Of a stretch of DNA of 64,000 nucleotides, positions 45,033 through 53,613 are shown piece by piece (position 1 is the first letter of the stretch; every line of letters starts with the position of its first letter). Source of the stretch: Flavobacterium sp. DG2-3 (GTDB taxonomy: Bacteria > Bacteroidota > Bacteroidia > Flavobacteriales > Flavobacteriaceae); NCBI RefSeq assembly GCF_030730925.1, contig NZ_JAVAMB010000009.1:151047-215046 (forward strand). Reading direction: 5' to 3'. The translations under genes were made by a program, and so were the position numbers. A model generated the notes under the pieces. That model worked only from the letters and a program-made list of their open reading frames with translations. It did not search any database and was not told where the DNA came from.

Positions 45033-45710
45033 TTAAGGATTCGTTGAAGAAACTTCAAGCACTTTTCCGTTAAAATATTTATTTCCGTTAAGCGTAAAAT
45101 CATAAATATAAGTTGCCATTCCTTCAGCAGAAATTGGCGCTTGATAACCTGGGAAAGCTTCATTTAGCATTTCGGTTTGAACAGAACCTAAAGCTAGAAC
45201 ATTAAATGAAATACCTTTTTCTTTATATTCTTCAGCTAATAATTCTGTTAAAGTAATTACGGCTCCTTTGCTCGAACTGTATGCTGCTAATCCAGCAAAC
45301 TTCAAACTTCCGCGTACACCGCCAATAGAACTGATCGTAACAACATGGCTTCCTTTTTCTAAATACGGAATACAGATGCGAGTTAAATTCGCAACTGCGA
45401 AAACATTCACTTTATAAATACTTTCAAAATCTGCCTGAGTTGTTTCTGCAAAAGGTTTTAAAAGTAAAGCCCCAGCATTATGAACCACAGCATCTACTTT
45501 TTTCCAAGTTGAAGAAAGAAAATTTTCAACCTGATCTAAAGCCGTTTCATCTGCCAAATCAACAGACAGACAAGTTATATTTTGATGCTCTAAAAGCGTT
45601 TGTGGTATTTTTCTCGAAATGGCTAAAACCTGATTTCCTGCATTTGCAAACTGCAAAGCCAATTCATAACCAATTCCTCTACTCGTTCCGGTAACAATAA
45701 TATTTTTCAT
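45033..45710 (-). CDS. Short-chain dehydrogenase/reductase
   Basis: A 225-residue classical SDR. The NAD(P) motif TGTSRGIGYELA is at the N-terminus, VVHNAGALLL corresponds to NNAG, SSIGG supplies the active-site Ser and YSSSKGA the catalytic Tyr and Lys. Substrate unknown. It starts at ATG 45710, 35 bases from the M28 peptidase stop, in the same direction, so a common transcript is possible. Confidence 0.88.
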   Translation of the reverse strand: MKNIIVTGTSRGIGYELALQFANAGNQVLAISRKIPQTLLEHQNITCLSVDLADETALDQVENFLSSTWKKVDAVVHNAGALLLKPFAETTQADFESIYKVNVFAVANLTRICIPYLEKGSHVVTISSIGGVRGSLKFAGLAAYSSSKGAVITLTELLAEEYKEKGISFNVLALGSVQTEMLNEAFPGYQAPISAEGMATYIYDFTLNGNKYFNGKVLEVSSTNP

Positions 45711-45745
45711 GTCGCAAAAATAATCAAATGCTGTAAAACAGCCTC

Positions 45746-46723
45746 TTATTTATTCATGGTTATTTCTTGTGTTGGCGAAACTGCAATTCTTGTAACCGCA
45801 GGCAACAATTCTTGTGTGAATGAAGTAATATGAGGAATATCCATTAATTTAAATTCATCTGAAACATGATGATAGAAATCAAAGTTTTCAAAGTCGAAAG
45901 TGCTTAAAGATTGGCATGGTTTTCCAAAAGCTTGAAAAAACGAATAATTATCAGAACGGTAGAATAATTGATATTCTGCTTCTTTTGGCAAAAATCCGAT
46001 GGTGTTTTTTCCAGTGTATTCGTTTATTTTTTGCGCCATATTCGATTTATCAAAACCTGTAATATAAGCCAAATAATCTCGTTTCATTGGCACACCAATC
46101 ATTTCAATGTTCAATTGCGTGTAAAGATTGAAATTTTGCTTTTTCAATTTCTCAACCAAACTTTTAGATCCTAAAAGTCCTTTTTCTTCCCCAGCAAAAA
46201 AGACAACTAGTATACTACGTTTGTTTGCTTTAGTTTCAGAAAAATATTTTGCCATCGCAGCTACAGAAGTCACACCCGAAGCATCATCGTTTGCTCCGTT
46301 ATTAATCTTATCAGCCTGCTCTTTTTTCTCTAGACCAATATGATCATAATGCGCACTCAATACCACGAATTCTTTTTTAAGTTCTGGATCTGTCCCTTCG
46401 ATAACCCCAACAATATTAAAAGCTGGAGAATCAAAATTGGTCAAAGTATCTCGATAGGTTTTAAAATAAGGTTTAATTTTATTTTTCTTTAAAAAGTCTT
46501 CCAAGAAAACAGCCGCTTTTTCAATTCCTTGAGTTCCGGTTTCGCGTCCTTCCAATTCATCGGAAGAAAGGTATTTTAGAAAATCTGAGATTTCAGTTTC
46601 TTTTATTTTATAGCTGACTTGTATTGGTTTCGAATCTGTTTTTACTTCACTCTCCTTTATGGTTGAAGTTCCCGATTTACAAGCAAAAAAAATAAATGGA
46701 AGCAAAAGGTATAGTTTTCTCAT
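45746..46723 (-). CDS. M28-family aminopeptidase lipoprotein
   Basis: A 325-residue zinc aminopeptidase anchored by a lipid: the N-terminus MRKLYLLLPFIFFACKSG has a lipobox with Cys15. Co-catalytic zinc ligands and active-site residues are visible in VVLSAHYDHIG, NNGANDDASGVTSVAAMA and FFAGEEKGLLGSK. It probably releases N-terminal amino acids from peptides outside the inner membrane. Start ATG 46723. Confidence 0.9.
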   Translation of the reverse strand: MRKLYLLLPFIFFACKSGTSTIKESEVKTDSKPIQVSYKIKETEISDFLKYLSSDELEGRETGTQGIEKAAVFLEDFLKKNKIKPYFKTYRDTLTNFDSPAFNIVGVIEGTDPELKKEFVVLSAHYDHIGLEKKEQADKINNGANDDASGVTSVAAMAKYFSETKANKRSILVVFFAGEEKGLLGSKSLVEKLKKQNFNLYTQLNIEMIGVPMKRDYLAYITGFDKSNMAQKINEYTGKNTIGFLPKEAEYQLFYRSDNYSFFQAFGKPCQSLSTFDFENFDFYHHVSDEFKLMDIPHITSFTQELLPAVTRIAVSPTQEITMNK

Positions 46724-46805
46724 GATTTTTCTGTTTTTTACTGATGATTGAAAATAAAAATTAATTAGACTATAAACTTATGAAAAGTAATAGAATATTC
46801 ATAAA

Positions 46806-46837
46806 AAAACCCTTCAAACTAAAAGTCAAAAGGGTTT
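46806..46837 (-). terminator. Intrinsic terminator of the acyl-CoA dehydrogenase gene
   Basis: AAAACCCTT / AAGGGTTTT hairpin. On the minus strand the second arm is followed by a T-run. Confidence 0.75.
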
Positions 46838-46860
46838 TCAAATCTATTTATAACCTAATT

Positions 46861-48003
46861 TTATCCAGCAATAACTGCTCTTGAAATTACGATTTTCTGA
46901 ATTTCAGAAGTTCCTTCGTAAATCTGAGTAATTTTGGCATCACGCATTAAACGTTCTACATGGTATTCTTTTACATACCCGTTTCCACCATGAATTTGAA
47001 CCGCTTCAACAGCAGTATCCATTGCAACTTGCGAAGCAAAAAGTTTCGCCATTGCACCACTCACATCATAGTTTTTATGATTGTCTTTATCCCAAGCTGC
47101 TTTCATACATAAATGACGAGCTGCTTCAATATTTACAGCCATATCTGCCAATTTGAAAGCAATTGCCTGATGATTGCAAATTTCTGTTCCAAAAGCTTTA
47201 CGCTCTTTAGAATATTTCAAAGCCATTTCATAAGCTCCAGAAGCAATTCCTAAAGCTTGAGAAGCAATACCGATTCTTCCTCCTGCAAGAGTTTTCATTG
47301 CAAATTTAAATCCGAAACCATCTTCACCAATTCTATTTTCTTTCGGAACTTTCACATCAGAAAACATTAAAGAATGTGTATCAGATCCACGGATTCCCAT
47401 TTTTTGTTCTTTTGGACCAACTGAAAAACCTGGCATATCTTTAGTCATAATCAAAGCATTTATTCCTTTGTGCTTTAATTCTGGATGTGTTTGTGCAATT
47501 ACTAAATATACAGAAGCTGTATTTCCGTTTGTAATCCAGTTTTTTGTACCATTAACTAAATAATGGTCCCCCATATCAATAGCTGTTGTTTTTTGTGAAG
47601 TCGCATCACTTCCAGCTTCAGGTTCACTTAAACAAAACGCACCGTGAATTTCTCCAGAAGCCAAACCTGGAAGGTATTTTTGTTTTTGTTCTTCGGTTCC
47701 GTATTCTTGTAATCCCCAGCAAACTAGTGAATTGTTTACTGACATTACTACAGAAGCAGAAGCATCAATCTTAGAAATTTCTTCCATTGCAATAACATAA
47801 GAAATAGCATCAAGTCCGCTTCCTCCGTATTTAGGATCAACCATCATTCCCATGAAACCCAGCTCGCCCATTTTTTTGACTTGCTCAGTTGGAAAAATTT
47901 GTTTTTCGTCACGTTCAATAACTCCCGGCAATAATTCATTTTGAGCAAAATCTCTTGCTGCCTGCTGAATCATTAAATGTTCTTCGGTAAGATTAAAATC
48001 CAT
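46861..48003 (-). CDS. Acyl-CoA dehydrogenase
   Basis: FAD-dependent enzyme of fatty-acid or branched amino-acid degradation, introducing a double bond in acyl-CoA. The 380-residue length and motifs are typical: GAFCLSEPEAGSDATS, KNWITNG, MGIRGSDTHSLMF, RIGIASQALGIA, CNHQAIAFKLADMA and QIHGGNGYVKEYHVERLMRD. The conserved IYEGTSEIQKIVISRAV near the C-terminus contains the catalytic Glu of short-chain enzymes (YEGT). Short-chain or 2-methyl-branched substrate is likely but not certain. Confidence 0.94.
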   Translation of the reverse strand: MDFNLTEEHLMIQQAARDFAQNELLPGVIERDEKQIFPTEQVKKMGELGFMGMMVDPKYGGSGLDAISYVIAMEEISKIDASASVVMSVNNSLVCWGLQEYGTEEQKQKYLPGLASGEIHGAFCLSEPEAGSDATSQKTTAIDMGDHYLVNGTKNWITNGNTASVYLVIAQTHPELKHKGINALIMTKDMPGFSVGPKEQKMGIRGSDTHSLMFSDVKVPKENRIGEDGFGFKFAMKTLAGGRIGIASQALGIASGAYEMALKYSKERKAFGTEICNHQAIAFKLADMAVNIEAARHLCMKAAWDKDNHKNYDVSGAMAKLFASQVAMDTAVEAVQIHGGNGYVKEYHVERLMRDAKITQIYEGTSEIQKIVISRAVIAG

Positions 48004-48494
48004 AGTAGTTTACTTTAAATGTTTTTCTCAACCAGATTTCAAACAGATTTCTTTAGTTGATTATTTTTTGTTTTTGTGTTTTTTAGATGCCTCGTTTTTT
48101 TAACGCAAAGGCTTCCAAAGATACTTTTTAAATGTTTAAATTACAATGCGTGCATACAAAATTAATAGATCAGCAAAGATTACGATAACGTTTTCGTTAT
48201 TGTTTATCTTTTTTTTCAAAACAGCGTGAATTTGACAACAAAATTTCTAAAATTTAAGATTCAAATTATACCTAAAAATTATTTTTAATTAAGAAAATAC
48301 TGCTTTCTAAATTTGTTAAAAATTAAACAATTCTTAAAATGAGTAAAACTACGTAAACTTACTCTTACTAAATTGATTTTTAATGTAATACAAAAATTAA
48401 ACATCAAAATTTGAAGAAAAAAACATTCTCAATATGAACCAAATATTAATAAATTACTATTATTTTTGCCCTAAAAATAAAAATTTGATAGAAT
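48004..48494. other. AT-rich divergent intergenic region
   Basis: No gene or repeat seen. It must carry promoters for both flanking genes. A TATTTTTG (48461-48468) fits the -7 consensus for the plus-strand gene, 26 bases before its ATG. On the minus strand, CAAAATTA at 48157-48164 reads as TAATTTTG, a candidate -7 box for the acyl-CoA dehydrogenase. Confidence 0.5.
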
Positions 48495-49070
48495 ATGAAA
48501 AAGATTTTACTTTTACTGACAGTCTTGTTAAGCTTCCAATTTTCGACTGTTTCTGCTCAAACTCAAATTGAAGTAAATGGTGTAAGTGTTCCTAGAAAAA
48601 TAGAATTTCAAGGAAAAACATTGCAGCTTAATGGTGCGGGCGGAAGATCAAAAATGTGGTTGGAAGTTTATGTGCAAGCACTGTATTTATCTCAATTAGC
48701 CCAAGATCCTCAATTTATCATAGACAGTGATACTGAAATGGCCGTTAGAATTGAAATCACGTCTTCGATGGTTTCTTCTAACAAACTGACGAAAGCTATG
48801 AATACAGGTTTTGAGAAATCAGCAGGAGCAAATCTTGAGCAGCTTCGTCCTAGAATAGAACAGTTAAAAAGTTTTTTAAGTGACGCAATCACAGAAAAAG
48901 ATGTGTTTGTTTTAGCTTACAATCCTTTTGACCAAAACGTTTACGTTTCTAAAAATGAAGTACTAAAAGGTAAAATTCCTGGATTTGATTTCAAAAAAGC
49001 ATTATTCGGAATCTGGCTTTCTGACAAACCAGTTGATGAGACTTTGAAAAAACATTTATTAGGACAATAA
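48495..49070 (+). CDS. Chalcone-isomerase-like exported protein
   Basis: A 191-residue protein with a signal peptide (MKKILLLLTVLLSFQFSTVSAQ) and a chalcone-isomerase-like fold: IEVNGVSVPRKIEFQGKTL, LNGAGGRSKMWLEVYVQALYL, AVRIEITSSMVSSNKL, NVYVSKNEVLKGKIPG and FKKALFGIWLSDKPVDE. The bacterial family may bind fatty acids rather than flavonoids; function unproven. A strong terminator follows at 49093. Confidence 0.87.
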   Translation: MKKILLLLTVLLSFQFSTVSAQTQIEVNGVSVPRKIEFQGKTLQLNGAGGRSKMWLEVYVQALYLSQLAQDPQFIIDSDTEMAVRIEITSSMVSSNKLTKAMNTGFEKSAGANLEQLRPRIEQLKSFLSDAITEKDVFVLAYNPFDQNVYVSKNEVLKGKIPGFDFKKALFGIWLSDKPVDETLKKHLLGQ

Positions 49071-49092
49071 TTCTTAATTTTTTGAATATTCG

Positions 49093-49130
49093 AAAAGCCG
49101 AAAACGGAATAGTTTTCGGCTTTTCTTTTT
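49093..49130 (+). terminator. Intrinsic terminator
   Basis: 13-bp stem AAAAGCCGAAAAC/GTTTTCGGCTTTT with a 6-base loop, followed by CTTTTTT. Confidence 0.9.
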
Positions 49131-49212
49131 TGTTTTATAAATTTGATGCAAAATACATTATTCGCATTATTCTATTTTATACATTTACGCAAAATAAACA
49201 TATCACAACAAA

Positions 49213-50439
49213 ATGAAAGATTTATTACAACAATTTGAAAACAAGGCACCTGAAATTGTTTTTAATTGGAAAGATTCCGAAACAGAAGCCGAAGGGTGGA
49301 CTGTTATTAATTCACTTCGCGGAGGAGCTGCAGGTGGAGGAACAAGAATGAGAAAAGGCTTAGATATGAATGAAGTTTTATCTCTGGCAAAAACAATGGA
49401 AGTTAAATTCTCTGTTTCAGGCCCTGCTATTGGCGGCGCTAAATCTGGAATAAATTTTGATCCGAACGATCCTCGCAAAAAAGGTGTTTTACAGCGCTGG
49501 TACAAAGCGGTTTCTCCTTTATTAAAAAGCTACTACGGTACAGGCGGCGATTTGAATGTTGATGAAATTCACGAAGTAATCCCGATGACAGAAGAATGTG
49601 GCGTTTGGCATCCGCAGGAAGGTGTTTTTAACGGACATTTTAAACCGACGGAAGCCGACAAAATTAATAGAATTGGTCAGTTGCGTCAGGGTGTAATTAA
49701 AGTAATCGAAAACCCAAAATTCTCACCAGACGTTACTAGAAAATATACTGTTGCCGATATGATTACCGGTTTTGGTGTTGCAGAAGCAGTTCGCCATTTC
49801 TACGCAACTTACGGCGGAGACATTCAAGGTAAAAAAGCAATCGTTCAAGGTTTCGGAAACGTGGGTTCTGCTGCCGCTTTTTACTTGGCTGAAATGGGTG
49901 CAAAAGTAATCGGAATTATTGATCGCGATGGCGGATTAATTAAAGAAGAAGGTTTTTCTTTTGAAGAAATCAGAACTTTATTCTTAAACAAAGATGGAAA
50001 CAAATTAGTTGCAGATAATATGATTCCGTTTGAGGAAATCAATTCTAAAATCTGGACAATTGGTGCTGAAATTTTCACTCCTTGTGCGGCTTCAAGATTG
50101 GTTACTCAAGACCAGATTGAAAAATTAATTGCAAACGGATTGGAAGTTATTTCATGCGGAGCGAATGTTCCTTTTGCCGACAAAGAAATTTTCTTCGGAT
50201 CTATTATGGAAGAAGTTGACAGCAAAGTAAGTTTGATTCCTGACTTTATTTCAAACTGCGGAATGGCGAGAGTTTTTGCTTACTTCATGGAGAAAAAAGT
50301 GCAAATGACAGACGAGGCTATTTTTAATGATACTTCAGAAATTATCAAAAATGCGATTGTAAAAGCTCATGCTTTAAATTCGTCTAAAACAAATATCAGT
50401 GCAACTGCTTTTGAAATTGCATTGAAGCAGTTGGTGTAA
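49213..50439 (+). CDS. Glu/Leu/Phe/Val dehydrogenase
   Basis: A 408-residue NAD(P)-dependent amino-acid dehydrogenase. The N-terminal domain has SLRGGAAGGGTRM and VSGPAIGGAKSGI with the catalytic Lys, and the Rossmann domain has VQGFGNVGSAAAFYLAEMGAKVIGI. Glutamate dehydrogenase is the likeliest activity, since the enzyme would interconvert glutamate and 2-oxoglutarate, but leucine or another substrate cannot be excluded from sequence alone. TACATTTA shortly upstream may be part of its promoter. Ends with a strong terminator. Confidence 0.9.
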   Translation: MKDLLQQFENKAPEIVFNWKDSETEAEGWTVINSLRGGAAGGGTRMRKGLDMNEVLSLAKTMEVKFSVSGPAIGGAKSGINFDPNDPRKKGVLQRWYKAVSPLLKSYYGTGGDLNVDEIHEVIPMTEECGVWHPQEGVFNGHFKPTEADKINRIGQLRQGVIKVIENPKFSPDVTRKYTVADMITGFGVAEAVRHFYATYGGDIQGKKAIVQGFGNVGSAAAFYLAEMGAKVIGIIDRDGGLIKEEGFSFEEIRTLFLNKDGNKLVADNMIPFEEINSKIWTIGAEIFTPCAASRLVTQDQIEKLIANGLEVISCGANVPFADKEIFFGSIMEEVDSKVSLIPDFISNCGMARVFAYFMEKKVQMTDEAIFNDTSEIIKNAIVKAHALNSSKTNISATAFEIALKQLV

Positions 50440-50460
50440 TCTATTTTATACTTATATATA

Positions 50461-50493
50461 AACGAGCCGAATAGTATTTGGCTCGTTTTTTAT
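50461..50493 (+). terminator. Intrinsic terminator of the dehydrogenase gene
   Basis: AACGAGCC/GGCTCGTT hairpin followed by TTTTTAT. Confidence 0.85.
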
Positions 50494-50504
50494 TAACCTA
50501 AGGT

Positions 50505-51030
50505 TTACGCAAGCAACGCTAACTTATTTCTCGCAAAGTCGCGAAGTTGCAAAGTTTTTCTTTTTTAAGTTTTCTTTGCGACTTCGCGACTTTGCGAGAT
50601 TAAAAAAATAGCTTAGCAAACTTTAATCTAAAGATTTACTCAAACTTAAGAAAAAACTTTGCGTTTCTTTGCGTAAACCTCCGAACTTTGCGGTTAATTT
50701 TTTTTAACGCAAAGAGCGCTAAGACATTTTCATTTGGAAAGTAAGCAAAATCTAGATATTAAGTTCGCAAAGCTTTGTGCGTGTAGCTCTGCGAACTTTG
50801 CGGTTAATTTTTTAACGCAAAGCACGCTAAGTCCTTTTAATTGGGGGCGCCAGCAAGATCTAAATATTAAGTTCGCAAAGCTATATAGATAAAGCTTTGT
50901 GAACTTTTTCAATTTATTGAATATCATAAAAAACTCTTTGCGTTTCTTTGCGTATCCTTAGCGAACTTTGCGGTATAATAATTTAAGTCTCGCACAAAAA
51001 ACCTTTGCGTGTCTTTGCGGTAAAATTAAG
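50505..51030. repeat. Cluster of GCAAAG/CTTTGC repeats with a 109-bp tandem duplication
   Basis: No gene. A long hairpin at about 50528-50601 pairs CTCGCAAAGTCGCGAAGT with ACTTCGCGACTTTGCGAG. Then two tandem units of about 109 bases (starting near 50704 and 50813) share TAACGCAAAGxxCGCTAAG, AAxATCTAxATATTAAGT and TCGCAAAGCT. More CTTTGCGT copies follow to 51030. The element is degenerate and low in complexity but clearly built from one motif in both orientations. Confidence 0.75.
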
Positions 51031-51107
51031 TACAGTACTTCCGTTCTAAACAATTTTTACTACTTTTAAACGTTTTTAAAATAATACATTTCAAAATTCA
51101 GAATTCA

Positions 51108-52007
51108 ATGAGTTTCACTATTTCTTCAGATAAAAAGAAATCGTTACTAATCACAACTGCCATATATGCAGCAATTATTCTGTTGCTGTTTTTTATACGT
51201 TTTTGGCCCCCTTATAATCCAGAAAACAATGTTGCTCTTGCCGATGGCGGAGGTGGCGGAGGCGGTGTAACAATTAATTTTGGAGATAGCGATTTAGGTT
51301 CTGGCGCCAATTACAAAAGCGAAGTTTTGGATGTAAAGAATAATGCGAAACAAACACCTGCAAAAGCTGTAGAGGAAGAAGCCATTATCTCTCAGGAAAA
51401 CACAACTGCTGATAATGATGTTGTTATTCCGACAAAAGAAAAACCAAAGAAACCTGTTCCGGTAAAAGTAGATCCTAAACCTGTTCCCGAAAAACCAAAA
51501 GTTTCTAACTCAACAAATGATGCTTTAGCCAGCATTATGAAAGGTTCGAACAAAGGTGGCGATGGAGACGATAAAACTGCAGGAAATAAGGGAAAAGCTG
51601 GCGGAAGTTTAAACTCTAACGGTTATTACGGATCTGGAGGTTCTGGCGGAGGAACTGGAGGCGGTAACGGAACCGGAAATGGCATTGGAACCGGAAGCGG
51701 TTACGGCGCTGGAAGCGGTGGCGGTTCGGGCGGCGGATCTGGTTATTCTTTAGGAAATAGAAAAGCTCTTTCTAAACCTGCACCAAAATATACTTGTAAC
51801 GAAGAAGGAAAAGTGGTAGTTGAAGTTAGCGTTGACCAAAACGGAAAAACAATTAGCGCAACTGCCGGAATAAAAGGAACAACCAATACTGCAAAATGTT
51901 TACTAGATCAAGCTAGAATTGCAGCCATGAATACCAAATGGGAATCTGATAGTGACGCTCCAGCTAAACAAGTTGGAAAAATTATTTATAATTTTAGTTT
52001 GGATTAA
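51108..52007 (+). CDS. TonB-like energy transducer
   Basis: A 299-residue protein spanning the periplasm. One N-terminal membrane anchor (LLITTAIYAAIILLLFFIRF) is followed by a Gly-rich stretch, a Pro/Lys-rich rod (PTKEKPKKPVPVKVDPKPVP), a second long Gly/Ser-rich region (about residues 165-220) and a C-terminal domain (KYTCNEEGKVVVEVSVDQNG, CLLDQARIAAMNTKWES) of the TonB C-terminal/TonB-family type. It would couple the proton motive force, harvested by the neighbouring ExbB/ExbD, to TonB-dependent receptors. The two Cys in the C-terminal domain may form a disulfide. Confidence 0.85.
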   Translation: MSFTISSDKKKSLLITTAIYAAIILLLFFIRFWPPYNPENNVALADGGGGGGGVTINFGDSDLGSGANYKSEVLDVKNNAKQTPAKAVEEEAIISQENTTADNDVVIPTKEKPKKPVPVKVDPKPVPEKPKVSNSTNDALASIMKGSNKGGDGDDKTAGNKGKAGGSLNSNGYYGSGGSGGGTGGGNGTGNGIGTGSGYGAGSGGGSGGGSGYSLGNRKALSKPAPKYTCNEEGKVVVEVSVDQNGKTISATAGIKGTTNTAKCLLDQARIAAMNTKWESDSDAPAKQVGKIIYNFSLD

Positions 52008-52049
52008 AAAACACGAATTTCACGGATTACACGAATTCAATTTATATCA

Positions 52050-52088
52050 AAAACGCTTTCTGATATTTTTTCAGAAAGCGTTTTTTAT
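52050..52088 (+). terminator. Intrinsic terminator of the TonB gene
   Basis: AAAACGCTTTCTGA/TCAGAAAGCGTTTT stem followed by a T-run. Confidence 0.9.
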
Positions 52089-52101
52089 GTTATTTTCACC
52101 C

Positions 52102-52211
52102 AGTTTGTCATTTCGACGAAGGAGAAATCTTCACGAGTAGCTCGACAAAGATTGGCGATTTTGCTTGTAGAGTTTCTTGCGAAGATTTCTCCTTCGTCGA
52201 AATGACAAACT
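52102..52211. repeat. 31-bp inverted repeat (GTCATTTCGACGAAGGAG family)
   Basis: Arms 52102-52132 and 52181-52211 are perfectly complementary around a 48-base loop. The outer 20 bases match the arms at 33517-33672; the inner part of the stem and the loop differ. Confidence 0.8.
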
Positions 52212-52265
52212 ATACGGAAAATACGATTTCGAATTTAAAAAATTGAAATTTTATGTAGTTTACTT

Positions 52266-52380
52266 GCGTGAGGGATAGGAATGAGCTACCGAAGTAGCAT
52301 GGATAGCCCGACCGCAATAAAGAAAATGGGCGAATCAACGTTATGCTGATTGGCCCATTTTCTTTATTGTGGTCACGCCC
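52266..52380 (-). repeat. 115-bp modular structured element, copy 3
   Basis: Minus-strand reading: GGGCGTGACCA, stem CAATAAAGAAAATGGGC with its exact 17-base complement around a 21-base loop that has its own AATCA/TGATT mini-hairpin, CGGTCGGGCTATCC, hairpin GCTACTTCGGTAGC and ATCCCTCACGC. Same 115-base length as copies 1 and 2. It ends nine bases before the exbD stop. Confidence 0.85.
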
Positions 52381-52388
52381 TAATTATT

Positions 52389-52784
52389 TTACTTAGGACT
52401 TGTAGCAATGACAAACTTCAAATTGTTCTTCACTCCTATTTGTAAAACATCTACTAGATCTTGTACTTGAAGGTTAAACGGAATTCGAACAACAACAGTT
52501 TGTTCTTTATCGGTTCCTATTTTGGACATCAAACTGGTTTCTAGATTTTCAAAATCTACTTCCTGTTTGTCGATATAGAACTTTTTATCTTCTGTAACCG
52601 ATAAACTGATTAGTTGTTTATTGGTTTTTTCATTCGCTTTAGCTTTTGGCAACGTCATCTTAATCACATTCGGATTTGCCAGTGTTGAAATAATTAAGAA
52701 AAACAACAGCAGGAAAAACATAATGTCGCTCAAAGATGAAGTCGCAACTTCGGCGTGAAATCTTCTTTTTCTCTTAATAGACAT
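52389..52784 (-). CDS. exbD: ExbD/TolR biopolymer transport protein
   Basis: A 131-residue inner-membrane protein. The single membrane helix (SDIMFFLLLFFLIISTLA) carries the conserved Asp20 needed for proton passage. The periplasmic domain contains LISLSVTEDKKFYIDKQEVD and ends with QIGVKNNLKFVIATSPK. Works with ExbB to energise TonB. It is 3 bp after exbB, so the two are co-transcribed; tonB lies on the other strand, converging on it. Confidence 0.92.
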   Translation of the reverse strand: MSIKRKRRFHAEVATSSLSDIMFFLLLFFLIISTLANPNVIKMTLPKAKANEKTNKQLISLSVTEDKKFYIDKQEVDFENLETSLMSKIGTDKEQTVVVRIPFNLQVQDLVDVLQIGVKNNLKFVIATSPK

Positions 52785-52787
52785 GGC

Positions 52788-53483
52788 TTATGCTCTTTGA
52801 ATTATATTGACAAATTCTAAAATCTGTTTCTGAATTTTTAAAGCAAAATTATCAATCTTTCCGTTTAATAAGTGGTAAGCGCTATAAGCAATAATACCCA
52901 CAATTAATCCAGAACCAGAACTGATCATTTTTTCGTATAAACCTCCAGAGATATTTCCGATACTAATATTTTCTGTAACCGAAATGCTGTAGAAAATCTT
53001 AATAACCCCAGAAATTGTCCCGATGAAACCTAATGTTGGCGCAATACCTGCAATAAGTCCGAGGTGGCCTAAATGTCTTTCCATTTCGCCAATTTCGATA
53101 TCGGCAGCACGATCCATATTGGCCTCAATTTCAGAAATTGGTCTTCCAATTACTAGAACGCCTTCTTTTAAAATATTTCCAGCTGCAGTATTATTTCTTT
53201 CTACAATTGTTCGCGCCAATTCGATATTTCCAGAATGTAATTTTTCGCCAATATCTTGCATTAATCTGCTGTCAATTTTTGACGCGCGGTTAATGTACAT
53301 ATAACGTTCAAAAATTAAATAAATAGTGTAAAACAATAGAATCGCAATTGGAATTAAGAAAACTCCCCCTTTCATAATGAATCCAAACATTGAAATTTCA
53401 TTTTGTGGCTCTGCAATCTTTTCGACCACTACATTTGAAGCATTTGCGATTGTATCTGTTTGTAACTGAATAAAACTAAACAT
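52788..53483 (-). CDS. exbB: MotA/TolQ/ExbB proton channel protein
   Basis: A 231-residue inner-membrane protein with three main hydrophobic helices (GVFLIPIAILLFYTIYLIFE, HLGLIAGIAPTLGFIGTISG, GSGLIVGIIAYSAYHLL). APTLGFIGTISGVIKIF and the SGLIVGIIAYSAY segment are the family hallmarks. Forms the ExbB-ExbD motor that drives TonB. It is divergent from folC. Confidence 0.93.
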   Translation of the reverse strand: MFSFIQLQTDTIANASNVVVEKIAEPQNEISMFGFIMKGGVFLIPIAILLFYTIYLIFERYMYINRASKIDSRLMQDIGEKLHSGNIELARTIVERNNTAAGNILKEGVLVIGRPISEIEANMDRAADIEIGEMERHLGHLGLIAGIAPTLGFIGTISGVIKIFYSISVTENISIGNISGGLYEKMISSGSGLIVGIIAYSAYHLLNGKIDNFALKIQKQILEFVNIIQRA

Positions 53484-53613
53484 ATATTAATTCTGGTTTT
53501 TAATAATTAATTCTAAAAAATATTTGAAATTTGCAATAAAGATAATTTTCGCTGTAATATTAAACTACAAAAATCGAAATTTATTTCAATCGACAACCAT
53601 TTTATCTAAACAA

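Noticed and set aside
50730..50927. Open reading frame in the GCAAAG cluster
   Set aside because: Arises from the 109-bp tandem units; no start signal and no protein-like pattern.
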